A DNA stretch of 64,000 nt, taken from positions 244,894 through 308,893 of the forward strand of contig NZ_KI515775.1 of the NCBI RefSeq assembly GCF_000478175.1, in the 5' to 3' direction. The notes under the pieces are model-generated. The model was given only the letters and a program-made list of their open reading frames with translations. It searched no databases and was not told the DNA's origin. Source of the DNA: Corynebacterium sp. KPL1814 (lineage in GTDB: Bacteria; Actinomycetota; Actinomycetes; Mycobacteriales; Mycobacteriaceae). Positions 53,154 to 61,601 of this stretch are shown in pieces. Position numbers and translations under genes: made by a program. The first letter of the stretch is position 1; every line of letters starts with the position of its first letter.

Positions 53154-53799
53154 TCTCGATCTGGCATACTTCGGGGCGCTGCATCGGGGTTAAGGCTATA
53201 TCCGCGTCCGTACCGCTGGCTTCTTGTAAAAAGCCAGCGTGTATGGCGCAGACAAAGGGGCTCGGGGTGGTTCCGGAGGAGACGAATGGGCAGGCGTTCA
53301 ACTCGATCTCGGATGAATCCGCGCCCTGCGAAGGATCAAACCCCATATCGCGCAGGGTGGCAAAGAGGGTATCGAGCGCGCCGCTCTGGATATCTGCCCC
53401 CGTAGCGCGCGCCCACTGCCGCCCCAATTCCCGGGCCTGTGGGGAAGAGAAATCGTCGAGCTCTTCCTTGCCCGCGAGCATGGAGGTCAGCACGCTAATG
53501 AGGCTGACGTATTCCTCTGCGATGGCACGGTTATCCGGCACGCGGGCCTGGTACACCAGGGAAGGGCGCCCGCGCCCAGAGCTGCGTTCTGGAACGGCGG
53601 TGATGGCGCCAACCTGAATGAGCTCATCGATGTGCCCGCGCGCGGTATTGACGTGCATGCCTAAATCTTTTGCTACCTCCGCTGCACGGGCTCCTCGCGA
53701 ATAATGCTGCAGCTGCGTGAGCACCTCGCGCTGCTTAGGAGATAGCTTGAGCGCTTCTGGGAAAAGGTCGGAGCTGGGGCGTGGGAGCGAATTGGGCAT
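53140..53799 (-). CDS. arnR: Winged-helix Fe-S regulator, probably ArnR
   Basis: About 219 residues. An N-terminal winged helix ([20 protein letters not shown], then [14 protein letters not shown]) is followed by a C-terminal domain with three Cys residues (NACPF, PFVCAIH and PEVCQIE), the first two 14 apart. This resembles SufR-like regulators and ArnR, which in C. glutamicum represses narKGHJI through an Fe-S cluster and lies next to thrB. Here it follows modBC after 4 bases and is co-transcribed with molybdate uptake. ATG at 53799; the frame runs 32 codons further upstream into modBC. Confidence 0.78.
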   Translation of the reverse strand: MPNSLPRPSSDLFPEALKLSPKQREVLTQLQHYSRGARAAEVAKDLGMHVNTARGHIDELIQVGAITAVPERSSGRGRPSLVYQARVPDNRAIAEEYVSLISVLTSMLAGKEELDDFSSPQARELGRQWARATGADIQSGALDTLFATLRDMGFDPSQGADSSEIELNACPFVSSGTTPSPFVCAIHAGFLQEASGTDADIALTPMQRPEVCQIEIKPV

Positions 53800-53803
53800 G
53801 CGA

Positions 53804-55660
53804 TTAACTTCGTATCTCTGGGTGCTGATGAGGGGCTTGATTAACAGAAATCTTATCTTTAGCCACGCTATAGGATACGGTATTTCCGGTATCAATGCCT
53901 AAAGCCGTCTGCCTACTGACCGGCACGGTAATGGTGTGTCCACCCATATCCAGGCTCAGCCGGGCACCCGCCATGCTGGCCGCTTCCACCGCGATGACCT
54001 TGGTAGACCAGTGATTGACCCCGGTAGAGGCTTCAGAGGTAAGGTGCACGTCGCTTGGCTTAAACGTGACCACTACCTTATCGCCGGCGCGGAGATCGCT
54101 CGCGTCACCGGTGATGGTTGTGCTCCCGCAAGAGACGATGGTCTCGGTAGCGGTGGCGGCTTTGACGGTACCTTCTACGCGGTTGAGCCCGGCGATGGAA
54201 GCCACGAAGCCGGTGGGCGGGACATCGAGTAAATCCGCAGCCGAGCCGTGGGCGATGACGTTGCCGGAATTCATGACCACCATGTCATCGGCAAGCCCAG
54301 CAATATCCAGCGCATTATGGGTCACCAGCAGCGTGGTCCGGTCGCGGCGGGTGGCGCGCAGGAAGCGGCGCCACTTGCTGGCGGATTCCACGTCGATGGC
54401 CGCCAAGGGCTCATCTAGAATCAGGATGGCGGGCCGCGCGGCGAGCGCGCGGACGAAGGCGACTTGGGCGGCTTGGCCGCCGGAAAGGGCTGGCACGGGG
54501 ACATCGTTAAGCTCACGCAAGCCCGCAGCCTCCAGCAACTGCGTGGCGCGCTGCTTATCGCGGGTGACCATCGCGATGGCTTGGTTGGCGGTAGCCTGCG
54601 GCGGCAGGCCGGGGCGCTGGGTCAGCAGGACGATGTCATCCTGGTTGGCGCTAATCTCCGCGCCGGTCAGACGCCCGGCGATGCGGCTCATCAGCGTGGT
54701 TTTACCCGATCCATTGGAACCGACGATGGTGGTGATCGCGCGCGGAGTAAATTCAGTCGTCTCCCCATCCGCCGTGACGGATAGGGCAGGGGCATTATCC
54801 GGGGCGGTCAGGGCGCGGAGTTTCTCGTAGTCCATGCTGTGCAGCTCGCGGGCCTGCGCCTGATAGGAACGCTGGAGGAGCGAGGGCAGCCCGGCGAGGG
54901 CGAGGCAGACAATCGCCATCGCGATGAGGATGGCGGAGAGCACGTAGGCGCCATCGGTATCGACCTCGCGCTCCAAATAAATGCCGAGCGGCATCGTGCG
55001 GGTCACGCCCGGCTGGGAGCCCGCGAAGGTCAGCGTGGTGCCGAACTCGCCGAGGGACCGGGCAAAGGCAAGGCCGGCGCCGGTAGCAAGGGCGGGGGCG
55101 ATGGAGGGGATGGTGATTTTGCGCAGTACCTCCCAGCGGGAAAGGCCTATGCTGGCGGCAGAGGCCAAAATCTCCTGATCCAATTGGCGCAGGGCGGAAT
55201 CGACCGCCACCACGACGAAGGGCAAGGCGACGAAGCACTGCGCGGCGATGACGCCCGGGAAAGCAAAAGCAAAATGGAAGTCGATGGCGTCTAGAAGCGG
55301 GGACAAATAGCCCCGGCGGCCAATGGCGGCGGTCAGCGCCAAACCGCCCACCACGGGTGGCATGGCCAGGGGCAAATAGATGAATAGGCGGATAACGCCG
55401 CTGCCCCGGCCAAGCTGTTGGACCCATAAGGCAAGACCGGTCCCCAGTACCATCGCCAGCAGCATTGATTGGAATGCCGCGGTGAAGGACAGCTTGAGCA
55501 TGTCCCAAATCTCCGGTTTGGCGAGGTATTCGCCGATGCGGTCCCACGGTACGCGCAGACCCAGCGAGGCTACGGGAACGAGGATAACAACGACCGCGAT
55601 GAGGCCGATAAGGCCGATAACGAGGGGAGACTGAAGACGAATGGGCTGGGGAGGGGTCAT
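53804..55660 (-). CDS. modBC: Fused molybdate ABC transporter permease and ATPase (ModBC)
   Basis: 618 residues. Residues about 1-275 form the ModB permease with about six helices (start IGLIGLIAVVVILVPVASL). A linker to about 300 leads into the ABC ATPase: Walker A GSNGSGKTT, signature LSGGQAAQVAF, Walker B AILILDEPLAAID. The last 120 residues form a regulatory Mop/TOBE domain (VEGTVKAATATETIVSCG). ModB and ModC are usually separate, so the fusion is notable. It takes molybdate from ModA. 3 bases lie between modA and this gene. Confidence 0.92.
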   Translation of the reverse strand: MTPPQPIRLQSPLVIGLIGLIAVVVILVPVASLGLRVPWDRIGEYLAKPEIWDMLKLSFTAAFQSMLLAMVLGTGLALWVQQLGRGSGVIRLFIYLPLAMPPVVGGLALTAAIGRRGYLSPLLDAIDFHFAFAFPGVIAAQCFVALPFVVVAVDSALRQLDQEILASAASIGLSRWEVLRKITIPSIAPALATGAGLAFARSLGEFGTTLTFAGSQPGVTRTMPLGIYLEREVDTDGAYVLSAILIAMAIVCLALAGLPSLLQRSYQAQARELHSMDYEKLRALTAPDNAPALSVTADGETTEFTPRAITTIVGSNGSGKTTLMSRIAGRLTGAEISANQDDIVLLTQRPGLPPQATANQAIAMVTRDKQRATQLLEAAGLRELNDVPVPALSGGQAAQVAFVRALAARPAILILDEPLAAIDVESASKWRRFLRATRRDRTTLLVTHNALDIAGLADDMVVMNSGNVIAHGSAADLLDVPPTGFVASIAGLNRVEGTVKAATATETIVSCGSTTITGDASDLRAGDKVVVTFKPSDVHLTSEASTGVNHWSTKVIAVEAASMAGARLSLDMGGHTITVPVSRQTALGIDTGNTVSYSVAKDKISVNQAPHQHPEIRS

Positions 55661-55663
55661 TGA

Positions 55664-56425
55664 TTAATCTGCTGGGTTAAAGCCGTACTCTTCCCAGGTC
55701 TTATCAAAGTCATCGGCCAACAGGTCGAGGACCTTTTGTGCCTCTTCTGGGTGCTCAGCCTCGGCGGAGACTGCGCCCAGGATCTGGTTGGCAAACTTAT
55801 CAGCATCCGGGATCTCGATGACCTCTACATCATCGCCAGCGGTCGCGGCGTCGGTGGAGTAGACCCAGCCGGCATTGGCCTCACCGGAGACGACTTTGCC
55901 CAAAACGTCAGCGACCTGCTGCTCCTGGGAGGCGGGCTTTACGTCCAGGTCGTTTTCTTCGATGATCTGGGAAGAGATATCGCCGCAGGGAACCTGCGGG
56001 TCACAGATGACGAAGCGGTCTTCGTTCTGCAGATCCTCGATGGAGTGGATATTGCCCGGGTTGCCCTTCGGTACGACCATCACCATGACGTTGGTGGCAA
56101 GCACCTTCGGGTCCTTCACAGTTCCGTCATTGATTGCCTTGTCCATGGTCTTTTTGGACGCGGTAAGCAGCAGGTCCGCAGGAGCGCCCTCGCTGAGCTT
56201 ATTGACCAAGTCAGAAGAGCCGCCATTTTGGAACTCGAGGTCAACCGGGGTGTCGAGCTCGGAAGCGCGCTTTTCTAGTTCGTCATTGATGACGCGGGTG
56301 GACGATGCAGCCAAGAGGTTCAGGCTGGTCTGCTCTGCATCGGAGGTGGTGGAGGTATCGGGAGAGCAGGCGGAGAGCGCCAAGCCGGTCGCAGCAACGG
56401 CGGCTGCGGCAAATTTCTTATTCAT
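55664..56425 (-). CDS. modA: Molybdate-binding lipoprotein ModA
   Basis: 253 residues. A lipobox (TGLALSAC near 13-20) gives a lipid-anchored binding protein. The ligand-contact residues lie in AASSTRVINDE near 39-49 and QNGGSSDLVNKLSEGAPADL near 66-85, and YSTDAATAGDD matches the family. It delivers molybdate to ModBC for cofactor synthesis, which NarG needs. First gene of modA-modBC-arnR. Confidence 0.92.
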   Translation of the reverse strand: MNKKFAAAAVAATGLALSACSPDTSTTSDAEQTSLNLLAASSTRVINDELEKRASELDTPVDLEFQNGGSSDLVNKLSEGAPADLLLTASKKTMDKAINDGTVKDPKVLATNVMVMVVPKGNPGNIHSIEDLQNEDRFVICDPQVPCGDISSQIIEENDLDVKPASQEQQVADVLGKVVSGEANAGWVYSTDAATAGDDVEVIEIPDADKFANQILGAVSAEAEHPEEAQKVLDLLADDFDKTWEEYGFNPAD

Positions 56426-56441
56426 AGTGAATGCTCCGTGT

Positions 56442-56459
56442 TATATAGACAACTATGTA
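56442..56459. promoter_or_regulatory. Inverted repeat before modA, ModE-like
   Basis: TATATA (56442-56447) and TATGTA (56454-56459) are spaced by six bases, 17-34 bases upstream of modA. The TATATAAC half site and N6 spacing recall ModE operators (inference), but the halves match at only 5 of 6 positions. Confidence 0.3.
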
Positions 56460-56509
56460 CGAGAGATAGAGTTATCACCATTTAGCCTATCGATTTGCAC
56501 GGGAATACA

Positions 56510-56770
56510 CTACGAAATTCGCGTGAACTTGATGTGATAGTCGTTTTCTTCTTCCTTGAGGTAAGACAGCTCGAATTCCTCCGCGCGCTCTTCCACTTCC
56601 TTGAGTAGAGGGAGTGGGTTGTGCGGGGCGATGAGGATCATGGCTTGGCCCACGTTCAGGGTGCCCAAAGCGCCGTGGATGGCGCCGTGGCGCACGGCGT
56701 GGGGGATTTCGGAGGCGTTGAGGGTGGGAATGGAGTTCTGCTGGGAGGTATCAGTGATGGGAAGTTCCAT
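56510..56770 (-). CDS. DUF2249-domain protein
   Basis: About 86 residues. The segment IPHAVRHGAIHGALGTLNVG near 24-43 followed by MILIAPHNPLPLLKEVEER is the DUF2249 pattern, common near denitrification and nitric-oxide genes. Its biochemical role is unknown. ATG at 56770 with AAAGGA 12 bases upstream; an ATG at 56782 is possible. It is divergent from the membrane gene at 56840, so both may answer to the same signal. Confidence 0.85.
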   Translation of the reverse strand: MELPITDTSQQNSIPTLNASEIPHAVRHGAIHGALGTLNVGQAMILIAPHNPLPLLKEVEERAEEFELSYLKEEENDYHIKFTRIS

Positions 56771-56839
56771 GGGAAGCGTCATCCTTTCGGAGGTGGGGTG
56801 AGGTTTTACCTTGCCACCAATATTAGTACGATTAAAACC

Positions 56840-57916
56840 GTGATAAATAATAGGCTCGCGCACCGATTCTTCTTCCTTGCCTGCGCGGGGCTGTCCTTGC
56901 TTGTTGGGCTCGCCGCGGGGGCATCCCTGCTCGGCGTGGGGTTCTCGCCGGCAGCGTCTCTAGCTGCCGATCATGGCCCCTTGATGGTCTTTGGTTTTGT
57001 TGGCGGCGCCATCGGGCTGGAGCGCGCCGTCGCCGTGCGCACGCGGTGGGCCTGGGTAGGACCCATCTTCCACGTCGCCGGGTTCGTGGGCATCATGGCG
57101 GGCTTACCGCGGCAGGTCCCGGCTTTGTGCTTCGCAGCAGGCTTCATAGTGCTCGGATTTATCTATGCCACCATCCACCGGCGCCAGCCCGCCCTGTCCA
57201 TCATCGTGCAGGCCACCGGCGTCATCGGCGGGGTAGCGGCGGCCCTGCTGTGGGCCATGGAACCGGCGTTTTCTACCGCGATGCCGCTGTGCGTGCTCTA
57301 CGTGGTAGCGACGATCATCGGCGAGCGCATGGAGCTTGCCCGCATCACCATGGCTGGCACGCAGGCGGAAAAGCGGATTACGCTGTGGGTTTTGGGGTTG
57401 GCGGCGCTGAGCGTGGTCTATATCCTCTCCCCGGCAGTGGGCTATCGCGCGATGGGCGTGGCGCTTATCGGCGTTGCGGTTTCTACCGTGCGCGTGGATG
57501 TGGCGAAGAACCTAGTGCGCTCGCGCGGGCTGCCACGCTATTCCGCCGCGTGCATGCTCGCCGGGTATTTTTGGTTGGCCCTCGGCGGCTATTTCTGGCT
57601 GCTCTATGGCGAAAGCTCCGGCTTTGCCTACGACGCCTCTGTACACGCCATCTTTTTGGGCTTTGTCATGTCCATGATTTTCGCGCATGCCCCCATCATC
57701 ATTACCTCCGTCATCCGCCGCCACTTGCCCTACCACCCGGTGCTTTTCCTTCCCGTGGCGGTCTTGCACGGCGGGCTGGCGCTGCGCATGCTTGCCGATG
57801 TCGCCCGCCACACCGTCGCCTACCAGGTAGGTGGGCTGACGACCCTCGCCGCCGTCTTGGTTTTCCTCGCCTGCGGCATTACTTTGACGGTGAAGGAGGC
57901 CCGCCGTGCACATTAA
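56840..57916 (+). CDS. Polytopic membrane protein of the nirK cluster, NnrS-like appearance
   Basis: About 358 residues with about 10 helices. A conserved DHGPLMVFGFVGGAIGLERA near 38-57 and HAIFLGFVMSMIFAHAPIII near 275-294 (with His residues in and near helices) resemble NnrS-type membrane proteins linked to NO stress, but family assignment is tentative. The start is uncertain: GTG at 56840 has no ribosome site, GTG at 56798 has GGAGG 4 bases upstream and would add 14 residues. Its end overlaps the next start by 11 bases, so it leads a three-gene operon ending in nirK. Confidence 0.75.
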   Translation: MINNRLAHRFFFLACAGLSLLVGLAAGASLLGVGFSPAASLAADHGPLMVFGFVGGAIGLERAVAVRTRWAWVGPIFHVAGFVGIMAGLPRQVPALCFAAGFIVLGFIYATIHRRQPALSIIVQATGVIGGVAAALLWAMEPAFSTAMPLCVLYVVATIIGERMELARITMAGTQAEKRITLWVLGLAALSVVYILSPAVGYRAMGVALIGVAVSTVRVDVAKNLVRSRGLPRYSAACMLAGYFWLALGGYFWLLYGESSGFAYDASVHAIFLGFVMSMIFAHAPIIITSVIRRHLPYHPVLFLPVAVLHGGLALRMLADVARHTVAYQVGGLTTLAAVLVFLACGITLTVKEARRAH

Positions 57917-59105
57917 TGACATCTCCCTGGCCGCCCGCAGCCGCTGGCACATCGTGACCGCCGCGCTTATCGGCGCGTGGGTGCTCATCGGCATCGGCAT
58001 CAACGTGGCGGGCTACTTGGGCGCGCCCGTGGTGTGGTGGGATCTCATCCACCCGCTGACCATCGGCGCGCTGACCACCGCCATCATCGTATTTTCCACC
58101 CATTTCACCGAGGCGCTTACCCGCACCGCCAATAACGGTTACCGGGGCGTGGGCGCGCGCGTGGCGCTCATCCAGGTGGGCCTTATCCTGCTCATTATCG
58201 ATCGCGCGGGGTATGACTGGGGCCTGCTTGCCGATGCCGCCTCCCTCCTCATCATCGCCGCCCTTGTCTGGCAGCTCGTCTTTATCTACACGCGTTTGCG
58301 CGGATCGCTTTCTGGATCGTTTGCGGTGACGGTGCCGTTTTATGCGGCCGCATCCATCTTCATGATTTCCTCTGTAATCCTCGTGATTTTAAGCGGCAAT
58401 GGCGTGGGCGACTATTCCTTCCTCGTGGCCGCCCACTCGCGCGGCATGGTCTGGGGGTTCGCGTGGCTGACCATTGTGGGCACCATTGTGACGCTGCTTC
58501 CCACTTTGTCTAATACCGCTATTTCGCCTATCGCGCGGGCGCGGTGCACGCGCGGGCTCATTGTCTACTGCGCCGGGCTGGCACTGACCATGGTTTGCGG
58601 CGCGGTGGGGTGGACGCGCGCGGCGGGCATCGCCCAGCTGCTCGTCGTTCTAGCCGCCATCATGATCATCCAACCGGTACTGGCCACCGTGCTGGGGTGC
58701 AACCCCCGGCTCACCACAGCATCGGTATCCGTTATCGCAGGACTGCTGTGGATGGTGGCCCTGTGCGCCGGCGATGCCGTCGCCGCAGCGCTCGGCGCTT
58801 ACCCGCGCGTCATCACGCTGTTTGTGGTTCCGGCCTTCATCGGCGGCGGCATTTTGCAGCTGGTCACCGGCGTCTTGCACCATCTCTTGCCCACGCTGGT
58901 GGGAGGCGGTCCTGCCAAGGTGCACCACGGCCGGGATACCGCGGACCGCGCCGGTTTTGCCCGACTCGTCCTCATCAACCTCGGCGCCCTGCTGAGCCTT
59001 GTCAACGCCCTTTCTGCTGGGCTTATCCTCATGGGGATAGGCTTAGCATTAAACGTGCTTGCCGTGGGACGCGCCGTCTACCAACAACAGAATCTGGAGA
59101 ATTAA
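57906..59105 (+). CDS. Polytopic membrane protein directly preceding nirK
   Basis: 399 residues with about 11-12 helices and several His residues at helix ends (HPLTIGALTTAIIVFSTHFT near 39-58, VAAHSRGMVWGFAW, VLHHLLPTLV), which may bind haem or copper. GTG start at 57906 with AAGGAGG seven bases upstream. It ends at TAA 59103-59105, and nirK begins in the same reading frame at 59106, so one codon change would fuse the two proteins. It is probably the membrane partner or electron donor of NirK (inference). Confidence 0.78.
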   Translation: MHINDISLAARSRWHIVTAALIGAWVLIGIGINVAGYLGAPVVWWDLIHPLTIGALTTAIIVFSTHFTEALTRTANNGYRGVGARVALIQVGLILLIIDRAGYDWGLLADAASLLIIAALVWQLVFIYTRLRGSLSGSFAVTVPFYAAASIFMISSVILVILSGNGVGDYSFLVAAHSRGMVWGFAWLTIVGTIVTLLPTLSNTAISPIARARCTRGLIVYCAGLALTMVCGAVGWTRAAGIAQLLVVLAAIMIIQPVLATVLGCNPRLTTASVSVIAGLLWMVALCAGDAVAAALGAYPRVITLFVVPAFIGGGILQLVTGVLHHLLPTLVGGGPAKVHHGRDTADRAGFARLVLINLGALLSLVNALSAGLILMGIGLALNVLAVGRAVYQQQNLEN

Positions 59106-60488
59106 ATGCTTAGTGTTTCTTCCCCACAGCCACAGGATAAGCCGCCGGAGTCCGGTAACTCCCAATGGGCCTCGTGGTTACTTATCGGTATCGCGCTGGC
59201 CGCGGTGATCGCGCTCGCCCTAGTCAATACCACCTCTAAGGACTCTCAACCGGCGGGCTCTGTTGCCGAAGGTGAAACCCACACCATTGACGTAGAAGTC
59301 GATGGTATGGCCTTCGTCCCCAACCACGTTGATATCGATCCCGGCACCCACTTGGTGGTTAACTTCACCAATACCGGGGACCAAGTCCACGATCTAAAGA
59401 TTGGTGATGCCGAAACCGGCCGCGTCGATCCCGGCGATACCGTGCAGCTCGATGCCGGTGTCATCGAATCCAGCATCGAAGGCTACTGCACCATTGCCGG
59501 TCACCGCCTGCAAGGTATGACCTTTGACGTCAACGTGGACGATTCCGCGCCAAGCACCGGCGGGCACGATCACCACCACGCCGTGGCAGGGGCATCCAAC
59601 CCGCACGTTGATGTTCCGAGCGCCGCCGAACTCGGTGCCTCCCGCGAAGGTTTTAGCGCCTATGACGCCTCCCTGGCGCCGGCGGCTAATACCACCACGC
59701 ACGAAGAAACCTGGTCGATGACCGAGGAAATCGTTGAGGTAGCCCCAGGAGTTAAGCAGATGCAATGGCTTTTTAATGGCCAGGCGCCAGGGCCGACGCT
59801 GCGCGGCAAGGTGGGCGATAAGTTCAAGATCACCATCAAGAACGAGGGCAGCATGGCCCATTCCATCGACTTCCATGCCGGTGAAGTCAACCCGGATGAA
59901 AACATGAAGTCCATCCAGCCTGGGGAAGAACTGACCTACGAATTCACCGCGAATCGCTCCGGCATTTGGATGTATCACTGCTCAACCGCCCCGATGTCCC
60001 TGCACATCGCGAACGGCATGGCCGGCAATGTCATCATCGATCCACCAGATCTCAAGGACGTGGATGCCGAATATAACTTCATTGCCAACGATGTATTCCT
60101 CGGTGAGGAAAAGACCGGCGCCGATGCCCAGCGCGTGGCCGATGGCGACTTCGACCTCATGGCCTTCAATTACTACCCCAGCCAATACGATGTCGACCCC
60201 ATTAAGGCCAAGGTGGGCGATACCGTGCGGTTGTGGATCATGAACGTAGGCCCCGATCAACCGCTTAGCTTCCACGTGGTGGGCGAACAATTCGATACCG
60301 CCTACAAGGAAGGTGCTTATCTCATCAAGGACGAGGATAAGACCGGCTCGCAGGCCCTCGATCTGCTCCCCGCACAAGGCGGGTTCGTGGAGCTGACCTT
60401 CAACGAGCCCGGAACGTATTCCTTTGTCAACCACATCATGACTAACGCGGAAAAGGGACAGCACGGCAAGTTCGTCGTTACCGAATAA
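59106..60488 (+). CDS. nirK: NirK-type copper nitrite reductase with extra N-terminal cupredoxin domain
   Basis: 460 residues. An N-terminal membrane helix (WLLIGIALAAVIALALV, about 20-36) anchors the protein. A first cupredoxin (about 55-145) has a complete blue-copper site His95, Cys128, His133, Met138. The two following domains match NirK: HSIDFHA near 248-254 (type 1 His, catalytic Asp, type 2 His), His291-Cys292, His301 and Met306 (YHCSTAPMSLHIANGM), the catalytic His390 in SFHVVG, and His443 in NHIMTN. It should reduce nitrite to NO, with domain 1 as a tethered electron donor. ATG follows the previous stop directly. Confidence 0.9.
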   Translation: MLSVSSPQPQDKPPESGNSQWASWLLIGIALAAVIALALVNTTSKDSQPAGSVAEGETHTIDVEVDGMAFVPNHVDIDPGTHLVVNFTNTGDQVHDLKIGDAETGRVDPGDTVQLDAGVIESSIEGYCTIAGHRLQGMTFDVNVDDSAPSTGGHDHHHAVAGASNPHVDVPSAAELGASREGFSAYDASLAPAANTTTHEETWSMTEEIVEVAPGVKQMQWLFNGQAPGPTLRGKVGDKFKITIKNEGSMAHSIDFHAGEVNPDENMKSIQPGEELTYEFTANRSGIWMYHCSTAPMSLHIANGMAGNVIIDPPDLKDVDAEYNFIANDVFLGEEKTGADAQRVADGDFDLMAFNYYPSQYDVDPIKAKVGDTVRLWIMNVGPDQPLSFHVVGEQFDTAYKEGAYLIKDEDKTGSQALDLLPAQGGFVELTFNEPGTYSFVNHIMTNAEKGQHGKFVVTE

Positions 60489-60811
60489 AGCGTTACCAAC
60501 CCAACCCCGCCGTTCGTTCCCGCGCACTTCGTTCCCCCGCCCTTCGCGCTCACCAGGGCACTGTAGAGAGGTGAATCCACCTCTCCTCGTGAGCGCAAAG
60601 GGCGGGGGTCCTTTGATCGCAGCCTCCCCCTTGGCGCTCACTGGGCGGAAGTATCTACGGCCGCGCCGCTTTGCCGGTGAGCGCGAAGGGCGAGTGGGGG
60701 CGCGGGGTGGGCGCATGGGTAGCGTCGGAGTAGATGCAGCCAGAAGGAAACCGCCGCGGGCCATCCATCTACTGGACGACGCGCGGCGGTGGAAAGGGCC
60801 TAGGAAACTAC
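60489..60811. repeat. Intergenic palindromic repeats between nirK and narI
   Basis: No gene is seen. First unit: 20-base arms (60534-60553 and 60589-60608, one mismatch) carry CCCTTCGCGCTCAC and its reverse, around an inner hairpin (60566-60573 with 60578-60585). Second unit: arms at 60626-60641 and 60677-60690 carry the same GCGCTCAC/GTGAGCGC core. A minus-strand terminator follows at 60751-60789, and a 7-bp stem (60798-60804 with 60811-60817) overlaps the narI stop. Confidence 0.7.
60751..60789 (-). terminator. Terminator candidate after narI
   Basis: 8-bp stem CCGCCGCG / CGCGGCGG with an inner TCCA/TGGA pairing, 23 bases beyond the narI stop on the minus strand and followed by TTTCCTTCT. 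Confidence 0.55.
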
Positions 60812-61591
60812 CTAGGCACCGTGGCCCGGGGTTTCTCCCTCCAATTGCTTCCGGTTGGAGCGGATAGGCTCCCACGCGGTATTGGAGCGCATCGGGGTGG
60901 TGCGTTCATCGCGGGAGCGGTACACCACGTAGGGGCGGGTGACGTAGCCAACCGGTGCCGAGAATGCGTGGACGAGGCGGGTAAAGGGCCACACGGCGAT
61001 GATGGTGAAACCGCAGAGGACGTGGACCTTAAATTGCCATGGGGCACTGGCCATGAGGTCGGGCTGGATGTTGAAGATCAACAGCTGGCGCAGCCACGGG
61101 GAGATGGTTTCGCGGTAGTCGTACCCACCGGTGCCGGCGAGGTCAAAAAGCTGCAGGGTAAAGGTGGCAAAGGAACCCGATACCAGCGCGAGGCCGAGCA
61201 GCGCGTACATGACCTTGTCCGAGGTGGATGTGGACAAGAACACGGAGCGGTTCTTTAGCCTGCGGTACAGCAAACCGGCAAAGCCCAGCAGAACCGCCAG
61301 CGCGGCAATGGAGCCTGGAATGGTGGCCAGGAGGTGGTAGGCGTGATCGCTGATGCCAACGGCCTGGGTCCAAGACTTGGGGAATGCCAAGCCCATCAGG
61401 TGGCCGATGACGACGAAGACCATGCCCCAGTGGAAGAGCGGCGAGGATAAACGCAGCAGCTTGGATTCATAGATTTGGGAGGAGTGGGTGGTCCAACCGA
61501 ATTGGTCGGAACGCCACCGCCAGAAGATGCCCACGAAGAACGCCGCGATGGCTAACCACGGGAAGGCACCCCAGAGGAAGTTATCAAACAT
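60812..61591 (-). CDS. narI: Respiratory nitrate reductase gamma subunit (NarI)
   Basis: About 259 residues with five membrane helices. Cytochrome b subunit that takes electrons from menaquinol. The haem His pairs are in FHWGMVFVVIGHLMG near 53-67 and KVHVLCGFTIIAVWPFTRLV near 193-212 with a further His just behind. ATG at 61591 (MFDNFLWG) with GGAG upstream; the frame continues 18 codons upstream into narJ, so a longer form is unlikely. Last gene of the nar operon. Confidence 0.95.
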   Translation of the reverse strand: MFDNFLWGAFPWLAIAAFFVGIFWRWRSDQFGWTTHSSQIYESKLLRLSSPLFHWGMVFVVIGHLMGLAFPKSWTQAVGISDHAYHLLATIPGSIAALAVLLGFAGLLYRRLKNRSVFLSTSTSDKVMYALLGLALVSGSFATFTLQLFDLAGTGGYDYRETISPWLRQLLIFNIQPDLMASAPWQFKVHVLCGFTIIAVWPFTRLVHAFSAPVGYVTRPYVVYRSRDERTTPMRSNTAWEPIRSNRKQLEGETPGHGA

Positions 61592-61601
61592 AATGTGGCT
61601 C

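Noticed and set aside
60534..60690. CRISPR-like repeats
   Set aside because: Arms are inverted, not direct, with no regular spacers.
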